A stretch of DNA of 64,000 nt from Holothuria scabra. Taxonomy: Eukaryota > Echinodermata > Holothuroidea > Aspidochirotida > Holothuriidae. The stretch covers positions 46,095,082-46,159,081 of the forward strand of contig CM074193.1 in assembly GCA_037179385.1 (NCBI GenBank), given 5' to 3'. Positions within the stretch are counted from its first letter, which is position 1. Each line of letters starts with the position of its first letter. Below the pieces are notes generated by a model, which searched no databases, was not told the DNA's origin, and saw only the letters and a list, made by a program, of their open reading frames with translations. Below are positions 13,101 to 23,017 of the stretch, in pieces. The translations under genes and the position numbers were made by a program.

Positions 13101-16100
13101 TGTTAAGTTGTACTGCAAGGAATGTGTCATATCATATGTATAGCTGTGAAAACAAACATCAAATAGGAGCTCAAGTAGAAAGTAACAATAGAACAGATGA
13201 AGCCATATTCACGCTACTTTATGGCAGAGTCATTTATTTATCTGGCATTTATTGGCAAGTTTACTTATGTATCTCCTGTGCCTAACTGCCCATACTGGCC
13301 AGTTAGATAAATGACTCTCCCCTTATTAGGCACCAGTTACAAAAAAATATGAACCAATAAAATGAATATAATCCCAAAGACTACTACACGAAAGACAAAA
13401 AAAGCAAAAAGACAACAGTACAAATGAGAAAATCCTACTGAAAAAAAAAAATTATAAATTTAATACATAAATAAAGATAAAGTGCTCTAAAGAAGCATCT
13501 TAAAAAGTACCGAAAAAAACATTTACTGTAAAGAAAATGCCTAAAATGAGACATAACAAGTTAATAGGGCAAATGTAAATGAAACAATCAAAGAATGAGA
13601 AATCAAAATTAAATGACATGAAAAAAATGAGTTGTAATTCTTAATGTTACTTCTCTATGTTACAAGAAAGTGCTTTCAGAAAATCTGTAAATTTAGGTTC
13701 AGATGAGGATTTACTACCCAATTTCTAACCAACTGGTTTTAGTCGAGCAGACCACAGTCCTTTTTCCAGTTGTGGCTCACTGGCTTGTTTTCCCTACTTC
13801 ACTCTTTATGCTGAGCACCTAGCACAATGGTAGTAAATTCCATTTTTATATTCTTCAGTGTGACCAGACCAATTGAACTCCAGACCTCCTAGCTGCATGT
13901 CAGATGCTCTAACCTCTTGACCATGCAGTCGGTCTCTCTATATGTACTGTAAGTGACAATTAATTGTATCCTTTAAATATAACATCATAAGTGTATTATC
14001 TCTTGACAAGTTAGTAGAGAAAGTCTTCCTCATTCTAAAACATGTTCAATTCAAAAAATATTTAATTCTTAAAACTCACCTGAAATAAAAGTTACTCGAC
14101 AAATCTATATTTTGGAATGTTCTTAGGTATCTGATGAGAAAGAATTGGACAACAAAAAAATTTTTAGTTTCTGCTTTTTATTTCACATCTCAAAGTACAG
14201 TATTTAAAACACAGCTTTCAGTCATTGAATTTTGAGGTGTGCCAGTGCAATTGAGCATAAGAGCATAGTAGGTTATGATCTTATGCATGAGTTCTTTTAT
14301 TTTTCAATTTTAAATCTTCTAAGGAATTCACAACCCCAAGGACAGTGGAGACAAGTTACAACTCCAGGAAAAGAGTCAAAACTATGAAGTAGAGTCTTTT
14401 AATACATATTCAAACTACACATTTGTAGCTTAACGGATGGAAATAATACCAGCTGAGTTCTTCCAGAAATATATCACCTCCATCTAGGCTTCAGGTTTCT
14501 GGCCCACCAATCATCAAACTTGACCCTCACATTGAGCAAAATCTTGGATCTACCCTACCTTTCAATTTTATGTTAATGAATTTTGATAGATTAATAGAAT
14601 TTTTGGTGGGTGACTGCACTGTTCTATACCCATTTGCAACAACCCATGGGACAGGGGGACATGTAACAACAACCCCCCCCCCGTAACAACAACCCCCCTC
14701 CCTCAATACTTGAGAATTTGCAACTTGAATTTGGTTTTTCACAAAGTCTATATTTGAAAATAGGTAATGTTCCCTCATATTGAGAACGAATTACCGCCCT
14801 AGCCAAACATATACCATACCTAGACTCGTCATTACTCTGGTTTCTTGTTCCAGCTTGTGGTATGTACGTCATAGAAGTGTCTTCAATTTTGTAGATGGTA
14901 TGGCCACCAATCACAGCAACTCTGGACAGAAAAAAAAAAAAAAAAATTCCCAAATTCCAAAAATGGTAAGCATGAAAAGTATTTTACATTTCATGCTTAA
15001 AGGGAAATTGCCCTAAACTTGTGATGAAATTTAAATTAAAAAAATATCTTGGACATAGAAGATTTAAGTAACTTTATAGATTAATACATTTTCTACAAAG
15101 ATATAATTTAAAAGCAGAAACTCATCCCACTTGTCAATCCACAACCTGTATACTAAGCATACTACCAGGCCCCATATGTAATCATAAAGGTACTACCTCG
15201 CAGGTAGTACTTCCATGATGCAATCAACACACTCTTTGTGCATGCTGTGTAATATGAGCAGAACCAACCGAGAATTTTGTCCATCTCCTAGCCAAAAAGT
15301 GTTTGGCAATGAGTGACTATCTTCAGTTCAATAATCCATTGTTATGTTAATGCACTATTCTTTTCTCATGCATGTCACATCATTTCTATTCTAATTCCCC
15401 TCCCTCCCCCCTCTCCGAACTCTTCCACACCTCGCCTTTTACCCATTCCAACAAATGTAACAAAAAATTGTTACTAGAACAGCAATGCTGTTATGAAGCT
15501 CACACAACCTGTTTTGTCTGTTAAAAACAGGAACTCAAAGTTCAACCAAATTTTATTTGTTATCTGTTTGCTAAACCTCTTTACATTTCAAAATTAAATG
15601 CAAGGAAGTAAAGAATAGTGAAGACAAAATATTTGTGATTTCACATGTGGATCTACATCTGATATGAGTTTTATGGTGGATCTAAATATCACTAGGTATT
15701 TTCTCAAATCATTTAAGCCTGGACTCTGTATTCATAAACACATTAGGCAGTAAGATAAAATAAATAACTTATGTATGGTGTACCTGTAAACTGCTCAGGT
15801 ATTGCAAAGTATATTCAGTTGCACCTACAAATGGGGGGATGCACACTGTTTAACAAAAATTTTCCTTACTGGCTAACAATAGCTCTAATCCTAACCTAAT
15901 CCCTAACCTAATGTGTGAGCTAAAAATAGATATCTCACAATCAGTTTATTATCACTTTCTATGGACAATATTTTAAGTTCAGGTAACAACAATATTTGCA
16001 AGTTGAACTAATAATAGGCCCTAACCCAACCTTTCTATAGACGAATCCAATTAGCCCTTGTGTTTAGGGAATGTGGGCAGCCATAAGTGGGGTCCATTAG

Positions 16101-18759
16101 CCTTAAATCATCTTTATTTTTTGTCTACATGAACTTTAAACCCTCATAATCAGTGAAATTGAAGAAATCAAAATACAATTTAGTGTACAACAATCCATGA
16201 TACAGGTGAGTAAGGAAATTGAAAGATTAAAAGGTGATAGACCCAGGTTATGGCCGACTGAAATCAGACCATCACCTGCTGTCCAGATTCATCTATTGGT
16301 TACTCTTTGTCATGTGATGACACTAACAATGTAAGCAACAGCAGGAAGTGTCCTTACCTTTTACGTTTAGTCACCAGTATAATGTAGAAACCCTCGATAA
16401 ACCGAACAAAACCTGAAGAAACAAGGCATGGATGAATGTTTTTGCAGATTAAACTATACTGCAGGATATATGGTATTAATTGACTCATTTCATGTTGACT
16501 GATGGCTATTGCATTAAGTTAATATTTATTGATGACTGGTGCAGTTGATATCATATAATTTAATGGAAGGCAAAGTACACATGGAATATAAAATATCACA
16601 GTTTAAAGGCAAGAAGCAGCAACTAAAAATGACTTTAAAAGGAAAATCAGTTGTCTTACAAATGTCATCATATTTGCCTTACAATTATCCCTCGGGTGTT
16701 TTTCCTGCTAACTATTAAAAACATAGAGTAAAGCAAGGAATCATTCTCTAAGGGAAACACATATTAGAAGCAGCCATTCATGAATAAGTATGAGGGGGTA
16801 TGTTAATTGAAATAGGGAAAGGGGTGGGCACTACACTAAAACTTTAATATTGTCTTAAAGGAACTGTTGTCCTCATGAGCAAGATTTCAGTAATCACTTA
16901 CCTACAATGCCAAATGCAGAAACCATCTGAAGGGATGCATTATACTTCTTTTGCTTGTCCTTAGACCTTGGATCATTTTTGAATTGGTCAATTTTAACTT
17001 CAATTTCTTCTTTACTGTAAGCAGTCTTTAGTGGATAAAATAATATTTGAAAAAATTCCATCAGTAAGTATACACAATTTGTCAGGGGCAGTTACCAACA
17101 TGGTTACATGATTTCAACTCCAAAAGGGAAAATCCCATTTCTTTCAAATTATAATAAGAAATTAAAAAGCACATGGTCTACGGCCATTGACATTGCCTTA
17201 ATACTAGAAATCTAGAATAAAATCACATATTCTCTATTAGAGCAAGCAAAATTGCATAATGCGCACATGATTTCAAGCACTTTTCTATCATCCTTTTTTT
17301 CCACACAATTTCCTGGAAGATTTCACATTTTCTACGAAATATAATTACCATACCCTGTCATCAAAAATGACCAACTTTTCTGTGTGAGTACGATCCACTG
17401 CAAGGAGTCGAAAGTTAGTTTCATCATTGTTGGATCCTACCACATAAAAGACCTGCAAAATAAGGTTAGGTCAAAGTTTAATAATTAGAAATGCAAAAAA
17501 ATTCTGTGTAATTAGAGTAGCAATTTAACAAAGCATTGAAAGTAGATAAATATGTGTTAACCTTGAATGTTGAATGTTTAAGCCTTAAAATATCCCGCAA
17601 GCTTCTTGCAAGAAAAATGACAGAAAAATAGCAAAATTTAGTAGTTGTTTCAAAATAATACTATTGGCTGCACTTATCACCTGTGGGCACTTGCTGAATT
17701 CTAACACAATTTTGTCTTCTTAAATTGGCTTCTGCTACATCATCTTCCTGGCTCTTTGTGAAGAGTGGTACGATCAATGTGGTGGTAGTTTGTTGTGAGA
17801 ATCACATAACCATGAGTGTTAATACGACCTGACATACAGTACTGTATTAACCAGTCTTCCTACATGAATGGTGTCTGAGGCTTATCATTTGGTAATGAAT
17901 CTGTTTCATGAGGAAAATGTTGCTTCTTTCTGTAATTTTTGTTGAACTGCTGAAAGTCATTTTTCAAGTCAAGATTCATGTTAGGAAATGGGAAAAGACA
18001 ACAAAAAGTTTACACTTGCATAACTTTGTGATAGTCTTCTACAGTAGAGGCAAATTCCTTTTATTGTTTGTGTTATAACCTTGATTTTTCATGCACAGTA
18101 CAAAGAGAAAACATTTTCTTCAAATTAAAACCAATTTCAATACGTTAGGTTAGGTGAGATGGAGTTTTACAGCCCAGTTTCCAACCGATTGGTTCAAGTC
18201 AAACCGGCCACAGCCTTTTTTCCAGTTGTGGCTAACTGGCTGTTTTCCCTACTCCAATTTCAGTAAGACAGTGGACATTACATAATTACTGTACATGTTC
18301 TTCAATCAGAGGCTGCTGAGCCAATTTTGAAGTGTGGGGGCTAATCATCAAAGCAGCCCAATATGTCCAATAAATTAAATGCAGTTTTAGGTGGCCCAAA
18401 ATGACCACAGCAAAAAAAGTGTGGAGTTAAAACCTCCCTAGCCCCCCCGGCCCCCCCCCCCCCACCTCTGCAGTCCCTGTCAATACAGTTACCTAGTACT
18501 ACAGTATCAGTGAACAAAATAATAAACCACACTACACATAGCAAAGATACAGGTCTCACATCACATTTCAGGAATATATTCTTGATTTTTTTCTACAGGT
18601 GTCTTTTTGCTTTATTTTCAATTTTTATTCGTTCATACCTTTTCTGTTTCGTACATACAAATTTTTTGGACAGCATCCATTCTTCATGTGGCCTGTCTTT
18701 GAGTCATCTAGGAAAATCATGTAATCTTCACACCATAGTAAACGATGCCTTGATTGCTG
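4037..18759 (-). CDS. FIG4: FIG4 polyphosphoinositide phosphatase, 5' part (12 coding exons)
   Basis: FIG4 (Sac3) is the SAC-family 5-phosphatase for PI(3,5)P2. It works with PIKfyve and VAC14 on endosome-lysosome membranes. The coding exons, in order of transcription, are 18639-18680, 17354-17452, 16902-17025, 16358-16412, 14820-14921, 14080-14130, 13085-13143, 10018-10140, 8332-8432, 7084-7246, 5377-5474 and 4037-4170. They sum to 1151 nt and every junction keeps phase. Recognisable blocks include [94 protein letters not shown] and [12 protein letters not shown], all in the order remembered for vertebrate FIG4. The start at 18680 has an in-frame TGA two codons upstream. Compared with vertebrates, the segment between exons 7 and 8 is short. 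The catalytic CX5R motif and C-terminus lie beyond the left edge. Confidence 0.93.
4206..4623 (+). mobile_element. hAT-like MITE, copy 1
   Basis: A 418-bp element bounded by TAGGGTTGGGCGGTA and its inverse TACCGCCCAACCCTA. It is flanked by TTAAAGAG (4198-4205) and TTAAAGTG (4624-4631), an 8-bp target duplication with one mismatch. It is rich in ACCGGTA motifs. An 8-bp duplication with this terminal type fits hAT. No ORF; non-autonomous. A second, inverted copy lies at 21742-22145. Confidence 0.85.
5043..5116 (-). mobile_element. SINE-A fragment (tRNA-derived head only)
   Basis: Partial copy of the dispersed tRNA-derived SINE described at 8600-8842, reading TATGACCAGACC...CTTGACCATGCAGT on the plus strand. 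It lies in the FIG4 intron after exon 11. Confidence 0.6.
5377..5474 (-). CDS. FIG4: FIG4 exon 11
   Basis: 98 nt encoding [19 protein letters not shown] and [13 protein letters not shown], equivalent to [29 protein letters not shown]. Acceptor GTTTCAG, donor AAG|GTAAAT, phase 2 in and phase 0 out. Confidence 0.92.
7084..7246 (-). CDS. FIG4: FIG4 exon 10
   Basis: 163 nt beginning TTCTCAG|GGAGATGTAGCC. It encodes [20 protein letters not shown], then [20 protein letters not shown] and PKPPIT. The sequence is near-identical to the SAC-domain core before the catalytic loop. Donor ACAT|GTAAGT, phase 1. One change from the usual VPLYWSQ is a Gly-Leu pair in place of Leu-Tyr. Confidence 0.94.
8332..8432 (-). 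CDS. FIG4: FIG4 exon 9
   Basis: 101 nt encoding [20 protein letters not shown] followed by [13 protein letters not shown], equivalent to [25 protein letters not shown]. Donor AAT|GTAAGT. The acceptor GATAG|ATGTCAG was chosen over the nearer CAG because only this one keeps phase with exon 8 and keeps the FIG4 spacing. Confidence 0.9.
8600..8842 (-). mobile_element. SINE-A, tRNA-derived, near full length
   Basis: On the minus strand the head reads GTTTAACGGCAAGAGCATCC (A-box-like) and GGGTTCTATTCC (B-box-like). It continues into a shared body containing the complement of GGCTCACTGGCTTGTTTTCC and ends near GGGCCGTAAAACTC. The tRNA-like head and fixed tail, with many scattered copies here, mark it as a pol III SINE. 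It lies about 170 bp upstream of FIG4 exon 9's acceptor. Confidence 0.85.
9120..9270 (+). repeat. Repeat family C, copy 1
   Basis: Contains GGGGCTAATCACCAAAGAGG, CCCAATATGT and GCCCAAAATGCC with a C-rich end. The same order occurs at 18303-18485 and 44524-44705. Termini are not clear in this copy. Class unknown. Confidence 0.6.
9296..9518 (+). mobile_element. SINE-A copy, plus orientation
   Basis: Head GTCTGGGGTTTGACACCTGG (B box), body GAAGACTTCAAAGATGGA, AACAAGCCGATGAGCCACAG, and tail GAGCTGTAAAACTC...CTAACTAAC. It lies in FIG4 intron 8. Confidence 0.8.
9598..9976 (-). mobile_element. SINE-B, tRNA-derived, with GGATTTATATAGCGC tail
   Basis: On the minus strand the tRNA-like head is near 9976, with GTTAACGCATTGGACTTGTG (A box) and CCGGTTCAATTCCC (B box). 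It runs to a tail containing GATTTATATAGCGCC and AAAGCGCTT on the plus strand and ends in (AAT)n at 9598-9616. Short AAGCGC/TATATAGCGC tails of this type are common in aquatic animal genomes. The head ends about 42 bp from the FIG4 exon 8 donor. Confidence 0.85.
10018..10140 (-). CDS. FIG4: FIG4 exon 8
   Basis: 123 nt, phase 1 to phase 1. It encodes [17 protein letters not shown] and then [14 protein letters not shown], aligning to the KYVWN...WLLYIIHGFCGQ segment. Acceptor CTCCTACAG; donor GTCG|GTATCC. The head of a tRNA-derived SINE lies only about 42 bp beyond the donor. Confidence 0.88.
10865..11092 (+). mobile_element. SINE-A copy, plus orientation
   Basis: B-box-like TAATTCGAGTCCTGGCTGGG, then CATACCGAAGACTTCAAAAA, AACAAGCTGGTGAGCTACAA and tail GGGCTGTAAAACTC. 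It lies in FIG4 intron 7. Confidence 0.85.
11690..12480 (-). pseudogene. PIF/Harbinger transposase pseudogene
   Basis: The minus strand carries, in broken frames and the expected order, [14 protein letters not shown], then [20 protein letters not shown] (helix-turn-helix-like), [30 protein letters not shown] (position of the first catalytic Asp, usually DGTH), EEYICHKG, and [20 protein letters not shown] followed by HDST (position of the second Asp block). At least three frame changes and several stops break it. The DGTH histidine is replaced by Tyr, and the usual segment between FP and DGTH is disrupted. It lies in FIG4 intron 7 and is certainly inactive. Confidence 0.8.
12508..12932. mobile_element. 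Palindromic MITE, copy 1
   Basis: Long inverted arms: TATCTTCATAGGACATTCTT... on the left is mirrored by ...AATGTCCTATGAAGATA on the right. The match continues inward through ATATAAAATGTTGAA and GCAATAATTTGT, giving arms of over 100 bp. No coding capacity. It lies directly beside the Harbinger pseudogene. A second copy is at 30298-30733. Confidence 0.75.
13085..13143 (-). CDS. FIG4: FIG4 exon 7 (59 nt)
   Basis: Encodes [19 protein letters not shown] between TTCACAG and [15 protein letters not shown] is conserved in FIG4. It joins exon 8 in phase with no intervening exon found, making this linker shorter than in vertebrates. Confidence 0.9.
13712..13936 (-). mobile_element. SINE-A copy, minus orientation
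   Basis: The plus strand shows CCAACTGGTTTTAGTCGAGC, CAGTTGTGGCTCACTGGC, CTGAGCACCTAGCACAATGG and, at the head, GAACTCCAGACCTCCTAGCT...CTCTTGACCATGCAGTC. It lies in FIG4 intron 6. Confidence 0.85.
14080..14130 (-). CDS. FIG4: FIG4 exon 6 (51 nt)
   Basis: A micro-size exon encoding [16 protein letters not shown] with split codons at both sides. It joins DES-R before and S-YTYD after. Acceptor TCATCAG, donor TTTCAG|GTGAG. It matches the [20 protein letters not shown] block of FIG4. Confidence 0.92.
14820..14921 (-). CDS. FIG4: FIG4 exon 5
   Basis: 102 nt encoding [20 protein letters not shown] and ending DES-R at AG|GTATGG. The acceptor CTGTCCAG sits directly against a run of about 17 T on the coding strand. 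The GGH.IYK.EDT.M.YIP block is diagnostic of FIG4. Confidence 0.93.
16358..16412 (-). CDS. FIG4: FIG4 exon 4
   Basis: A 55-nt exon between CTTCAG and GTAAGG. It encodes [19 protein letters not shown], the conserved strand of the SAC N-lobe (phase 1 in, phase 2 out). Confidence 0.9.
16902..17025 (-). CDS. FIG4: FIG4 exon 3
   Basis: 124 nt, phase 0 in and phase 1 out (GTAG|GTAAG). It encodes [15 protein letters not shown], a charged lysine-rich stretch, then [10 protein letters not shown], equivalent to the VSAFGVVGF block of FIG4. The acceptor CTAAAG has only a short pyrimidine tract, so the 5' edge is slightly less certain than the donor. Confidence 0.88.
17354..17452 (-). CDS. FIG4: FIG4 exon 2
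   Basis: 33 codons, phase 0 at both ends, acceptor TTTTGCAG, donor AGG|GTATGG. It encodes [13 protein letters not shown] and [15 protein letters not shown], the N-terminal strand pair of the SAC domain and one of the clearest FIG4 signatures in the window. Confidence 0.92.
18153..18262 (-). mobile_element. SINE-A 3' fragment
   Basis: Only the body and tail are present (GAGTTTTACAGCCCAGTTTC to GGCTGTTTTCCCTACTCC); the tRNA-like head is missing. It lies in FIG4 intron 1. Confidence 0.7.
18303..18485 (+). repeat. Repeat family C, copy 2
   Basis: Begins GAGGCTGCTGAGCCAATTTT. It contains GGGGCTAATCATCAAAGC, GGTGGCCCAAAATGACCACA and a C-tract, and ends TGCAGTCCCTGTC. It aligns along its length with 44524-44705. 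Confidence 0.7.
18639..18759 (-). CDS. FIG4: FIG4 exon 1 (coding part 18639-18680)
   Basis: ATG at 18680 opens [14 protein letters not shown], matching the QK..LYET start of other FIG4 proteins, and ends in phase 0 at AAG|GTATGA. An in-frame TGA lies just upstream, so 18681-18759 is 5' untranslated. A strong pyrimidine tract ending in TTTCAG|CAGCAATC sets the exon's 5' edge at 18759. The exon is therefore spliced from an upstream leader rather than being the transcription start. Confidence 0.85.
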
Positions 18760-18764
18760 CTGAA

Positions 18765-21260
18765 AGTTAAAAGAAAAGCAAGCTGTCACAAAGATGAGAA
18801 ACAAGCTACGATTTTTCTTCATTTTTGCATCATATTCATAAACTTACAGTAGGACTTTCATTTGATTGAGTTGGGAGTGTACAGTACACATGAAAATGGG
18901 GATAAGAGGGATGGTTAGTCAAGATGCATGGGAACTATTTATGAAAAGACGGCTAACATTGAAGAATTCAACAAATCGCTTTGCTCAGGCATGCCTGAAC
19001 ATTTATGTTTTCAAATTTGTTAAAACTACGTTGGAACAAGAACGTTTCCAATGAGATCAAAAAACTTCCCCAATGGGGATGGAAAAAGCTTGTCTGAAAG
19101 AGCATGGCCCCTGGACCCTAGCCCAGTCATGGTAGCAACATCAACATTTCAAAAGTGTGGGAGAGAAAAATAAAGGTGAAGGAAAATGTTGGGGAAACAA
19201 TTTTCTCTCTATCTTGGCATATCTCTGCGTGAAAAATCATAAGTCTCAGGATTGGTATGTGATTTGAGTGATTGTATCTGGAGGTAATGACTTTGACTGC
19301 TGAAATGGTCCCCATGTGTCCCCTTGTTGCTGCCACTGAGATGACCTCTTGCTGACACTAACCCTGATTTTTAGATAGGTGGCCTTATAGAAAAGGTATT
19401 ATCTAAATTGATATTTTTGTTGGGTGGAACTTTTCATACCTGGGGGCAAAAAAAGTAAGACTTTACCAACAGGAAAAGACTGATATAACCCCACATGGAC
19501 TATTTCAAATCTGTAACCAGGAAAATCCCCCGCCCTCAGACAATTAACCAAATCAATTTCCCCTAGGAATTTCTCTTCCCTGAAAGTAATGCCCTCGACA
19601 AATTCAACAATTACCTACTTGAATCATACACAGGGTTGATTTTCAATGGCATTTAGTTGTGTCACCTTTGAGAAAACTGCTGGCATTGAGGCGTTGCAAA
19701 TTTGATGGCTGTTAACTTTTATCTGCAAAATTATCTGCAATGGAAAGTGTGGGAAATACCCTTTTTGCTGAGCCATATTCCAACACATCATATGTATAGC
19801 ACTGTATAATGGTCAAAGAAGGCAAGCCACATTTTAAGGAAACATGATCAGACCTGGGGCAAAAAAATTAAAATCTGAAATGTTGGACACCTGTTGCAAC
19901 ATATGCCAGGACACAAGTTGTCGCTTGACTTTGCTCTGTACATGTTATATTCACTTGCCTCAGATTTATGATGGCACAGTGTGACATCATGAATCTGAGA
20001 CAAGTGAACACAATGCTCTGGATTTCGATAAGAAGATTTCTGCTTTAGAGGTTAGTTTTGGCTCAAATTAAACATCGTGTCATTTACGTATCACGTCTGA
20101 AAACATGAGAACTCTCTTGAGATATTTATTGTAAAAGGTGCATTGAAGTAAAGGGTGAGATATCGTGAAAAATTTTGTGCTGAACCCTCGTAGATGTACA
20201 GCAATGCAACCAAGGCCTACCTACTGTAGTGTTTTTACATGAGGCACAATTGAAATTCAAGATAGGTAGGGTGATCTTGTGCTTTTTGAATAATTTGGAT
20301 ATTTTCGTGAAAAGGAAGGACATACCAGGAGAATTTCTGATATTACTGCATTTTGAAGTAAATATCTTTAACATTGTGGACCATTGATTTAGAACTTGAA
20401 TCAGGAATTTGGACAGGGGCCCTTGATTAGAATCAATTAGCATACCAAATGCAGATGGAAGTCCCCCAAGCAAAAAAACGATAAGGAAATGAATTTTTCT
20501 GCTAGCACCAGAGTGCATTTAGTGCACTATATGCCAGAGGTCTTCAGCCTGGACGTATGATGATTTCAGTACGTAGGTGTGGTGGCTAAGAAACTAGCCT
20601 TTGCCAGCATACAAAATGCATTGCCAGTGTAGTCGGCATACCACTGTACTGTACAGTATGTATGCATTGCCAATGTATGGTGACTATGTATGCATGGCAG
20701 TCATGTATACTTTACATAAGTACGCACGCCTACAGACTGCTATGTATTGCATTATATATGCACATTGCACAGTACAGAAAATCCCAACGTATGATCATGA
20801 AAACCTCAGCACAACTCCAGGGGAGGTTTTACGTGGAACGCACCCTGGTGCTAGCACTATACTGTAGGAGAAAACAGTCTTCTTGCTCACTGATAGGAAA
20901 AATCAGAGTATTACAGAGTAAAGTTGTATGGATTGTGTTTTGGGGACTACAATAATCATGATTTGTGAACTTCAAAGGAGTTGTCCATCTTATGTCACTG
21001 CTCAATGACATGAAGTACAGCATGAAAACTAGCTAAGTGTTTAGTAAACACACCAGATTTCACGCACTGCCATATTTCAAACACCAGTGAAAATTCTTCC
21101 TTTTCACTGTAGCAAAGCACAAGCTTAAGCTGTGGAATGATCTACAAAACCAAATGCACTGTTTTTGCCTACAATGAAGTCAAAACAGGTCAGTACATCT
21201 TTATCTCTATCCAAATTATTTGCAATTAATCCTCACTGTAGCCAAACGCTAATTCTTGAA
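18765..21260. other. Stretch with no recognised gene
   Basis: If the leader exon at 22915 is real, this is the first FIG4 intron. I see only chance ORFs, the longest being 20126-20518 on the minus strand. There is also a small inverted repeat (TTCACTTGCCTCAGATTTA with GAATCTGAGACAAGTGAA, about 19951-20009) and GTATGCATTGCC repeats near 20610-20700. Confidence 0.5.
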
Positions 21261-21622
21261 TTAAAGGCAGTAATTCGTCACCCCAAACTACAGTTTCAGT
21301 ATACATATATCAAAACTCTCAATTGGTACAGCTCTTTGATTGGCATCACATTCAAACAATGCATCATAGCTAAATTACACAGCATGGGCACTGAGAGTGT
21401 CTTGATTACACATTATGGACTTGTATGGCCACTGGGACAAGCCATGAAGCAATAAACTACTGTAGGATTGTGTCTGGATAAAGATGAGTTTTAGATAAAT
21501 GTGGGAGAGGCTAGAAGGATTGTGTCTGGATAAAGATGAGTTTTAGATAAATGTGGGAGGGGCTAGAAGTAAGAAGGTTGGGAGAATTGAAACTGTTTGG
21601 GATGATGAAAATATGCCTTTAA
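21261..21622 (+). mobile_element. TTAA-flanked MITE, copy 1
   Basis: TTAA at 21261 and at 21619. The ends are TTAAAGGCAGTAATTCGTCA and, inverted, TTAAAGGCATATTTTCATCA. It shares internal blocks (CAAAACTCTCAATTGG, TTTGATTG, GATTGTGTCTGGATAA, GGGAGGGGCT) with 45388-45712 and 48423-48735. TTAA targets suggest piggyBac- or Kolobok-type mobilisation. No ORF. Confidence 0.75.
21464..21567 (+). repeat. 52-bp tandem duplication
   Basis: Two nearly identical 52-bp units start AGGATTGTGTCTGGATAAAG at 21464 and 21516. They lie inside the TTAA-flanked MITE, whose other copies have one unit, so the duplication arose after insertion. Confidence 0.9.
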
Positions 21623-21741
21623 GGTCAATGGAAATCTCACTTTTTGCTCCAGCTGGCTGTTGGCTTGGCTGTAGTTAGCAGTAGCATGGAAAGTTACTCG
21701 GTGGTCGATTACAGGAAATCATCGAAATATCGGGGAGTAAC

Positions 21742-22145
21742 TAGGGTTGGGCGGTACCATGAAAATATTGGCACCAGTACTGTAAAGCTCACAGAACCAG
21801 TATTGAGGCAGTACTGGTTCTCAAATCTCGGGTAGGAAACTCAGGTGGGAAGGAACCTAAACTGTCGTGGCACCCCTATTATCCTGTACTTTGATGCAAC
21901 TGGGCATATGATTGCATTATAACTGTGCCTCTGACTTTGACTTTGTTTACCATATTTCTTTTGAATCATGCACAATCGTAATTAATACTCCTATTTCCTA
22001 TCTGGACCTTTCTAGGGTAATTTTTTCGAGTACCGGTATCTTTTCAAGAACTGGTATCAGAAACACACCAAATATCTTCAGTATTTTTGTTACCTGTACC
22101 CCTAGTACCGGTATTCACATCAATACCTGTATATCCCCAACCCTA
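21742..22145 (-). mobile_element. hAT-like MITE, copy 2
   Basis: TAGGGTTGGGCGGTA at the left and CCCCAACCCTA at the right, flanked by GGAGTAAC (21734-21741) and GGAGTAAA (22146-22153). It is the reverse-oriented partner of 4206-4623, sharing GAATACCGGTACTAGGGGTA on its minus strand. It lies in the putative first FIG4 intron. Confidence 0.85.
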
Positions 22146-22914
22146 GGAGTAAATATTGAATACCCCACCTCTGTGAAAAGCACTTGGAATCCTGGATACG
22201 GATTTCTAGTGGATGACTTTCTGTAAGGCTATTTGTTTTCGAGTCCTTGTCTTAGTCAAAGTGGAAAGGTGATCCATTTCCAGCTGGACTGAGCAGTGGA
22301 AGTTCAACTGTGACTAGGAATCCTGGATGAGCAGTGGAAATTGTTGGGACAAGGTATTCTATAGTTGTACCAATATCGGAAGTCCTAATATATTTTGCGC
22401 CATCCCTTTGGGTGCTTGTGATATCTACCTTGTGCGCGGAATTTGGCGGTATTACTCAACTAAGGTCAAGTAAAAAAAAAATCAGTTGATCGTCCCCCCC
22501 CGGCATCCTTTTTTGCCCCCGCATCAAATTTTTTTTATTTTTTATTTCTGAAAATTTATCCTGTAGTTTTATATTTTTATCAGAAATTTAGAAATAAAAA
22601 ACTCGCGTATAAATATCAGATTCTGTGAAATTTTGTGAGCAAAGTATCAAACTGGATCGTTACGATCGTTTCAAGTTTGTCATGCCCACCATACCTTGGC
22701 GTGTATGTAGACTGCAGTACACCCTAGTCACTGAACGTGACCGTATAATCCATTCCTTGTAGTCACTCCTTACTACGGTCACTGGCCTACACGTACAAAG
22801 GTAACAACATTTTAAGCCAAAACAATAAACTGAGCCCTAATTACGATGGTATGGTTCATAGAACAGATTTGAGTTAACATAATGATTTTGAGCATTCTTA
22901 AGTACCACTTATAC

Positions 22915-22998
22915 CTTCTGGAATGTTAAATACCAGTGAATTAATAGCAAAAGACAGGAAAAATGTGGTACCATCCCTCGCAGTGACATCGACATCTT
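22915..22998 (-). other. FIG4: Candidate FIG4 leader exon with an upstream ORF
   Basis: Minus-strand ATG at 22995 opens 27 codons (MSMSLRGMVPHF, then a hydrophobic CLLLLIHWYL) running exactly to a CAGAAG|GTATAAG donor at 22914/22915. Exon 1 of FIG4 at 18759 has a strong acceptor and needs an upstream leader; this is the best donor I noticed upstream. Joined, the ORF reads through exon 1 in another frame and stops in exon 2, overlapping the FIG4 start. It could be a 5' leader with an upstream ORF, or the first exon of another product. Confidence 0.4.
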
Positions 22999-23017
22999 GA
23001 TCGTCTGCTACTGTGTT

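Noticed and set aside
15181..15219. Hairpin with an 18-bp imperfect stem around GAGGTAGTA, resembling the let-7 seed
   Set aside because: The stem is too short for a pre-miRNA and the rest does not match let-7; it is a chance palindrome in a FIG4 intron.
20126..20518. 130-codon minus-strand frame with a signal-peptide-like start
   Set aside because: No splice context, no family and a composition close to random; ORFs of this length are expected by chance here.
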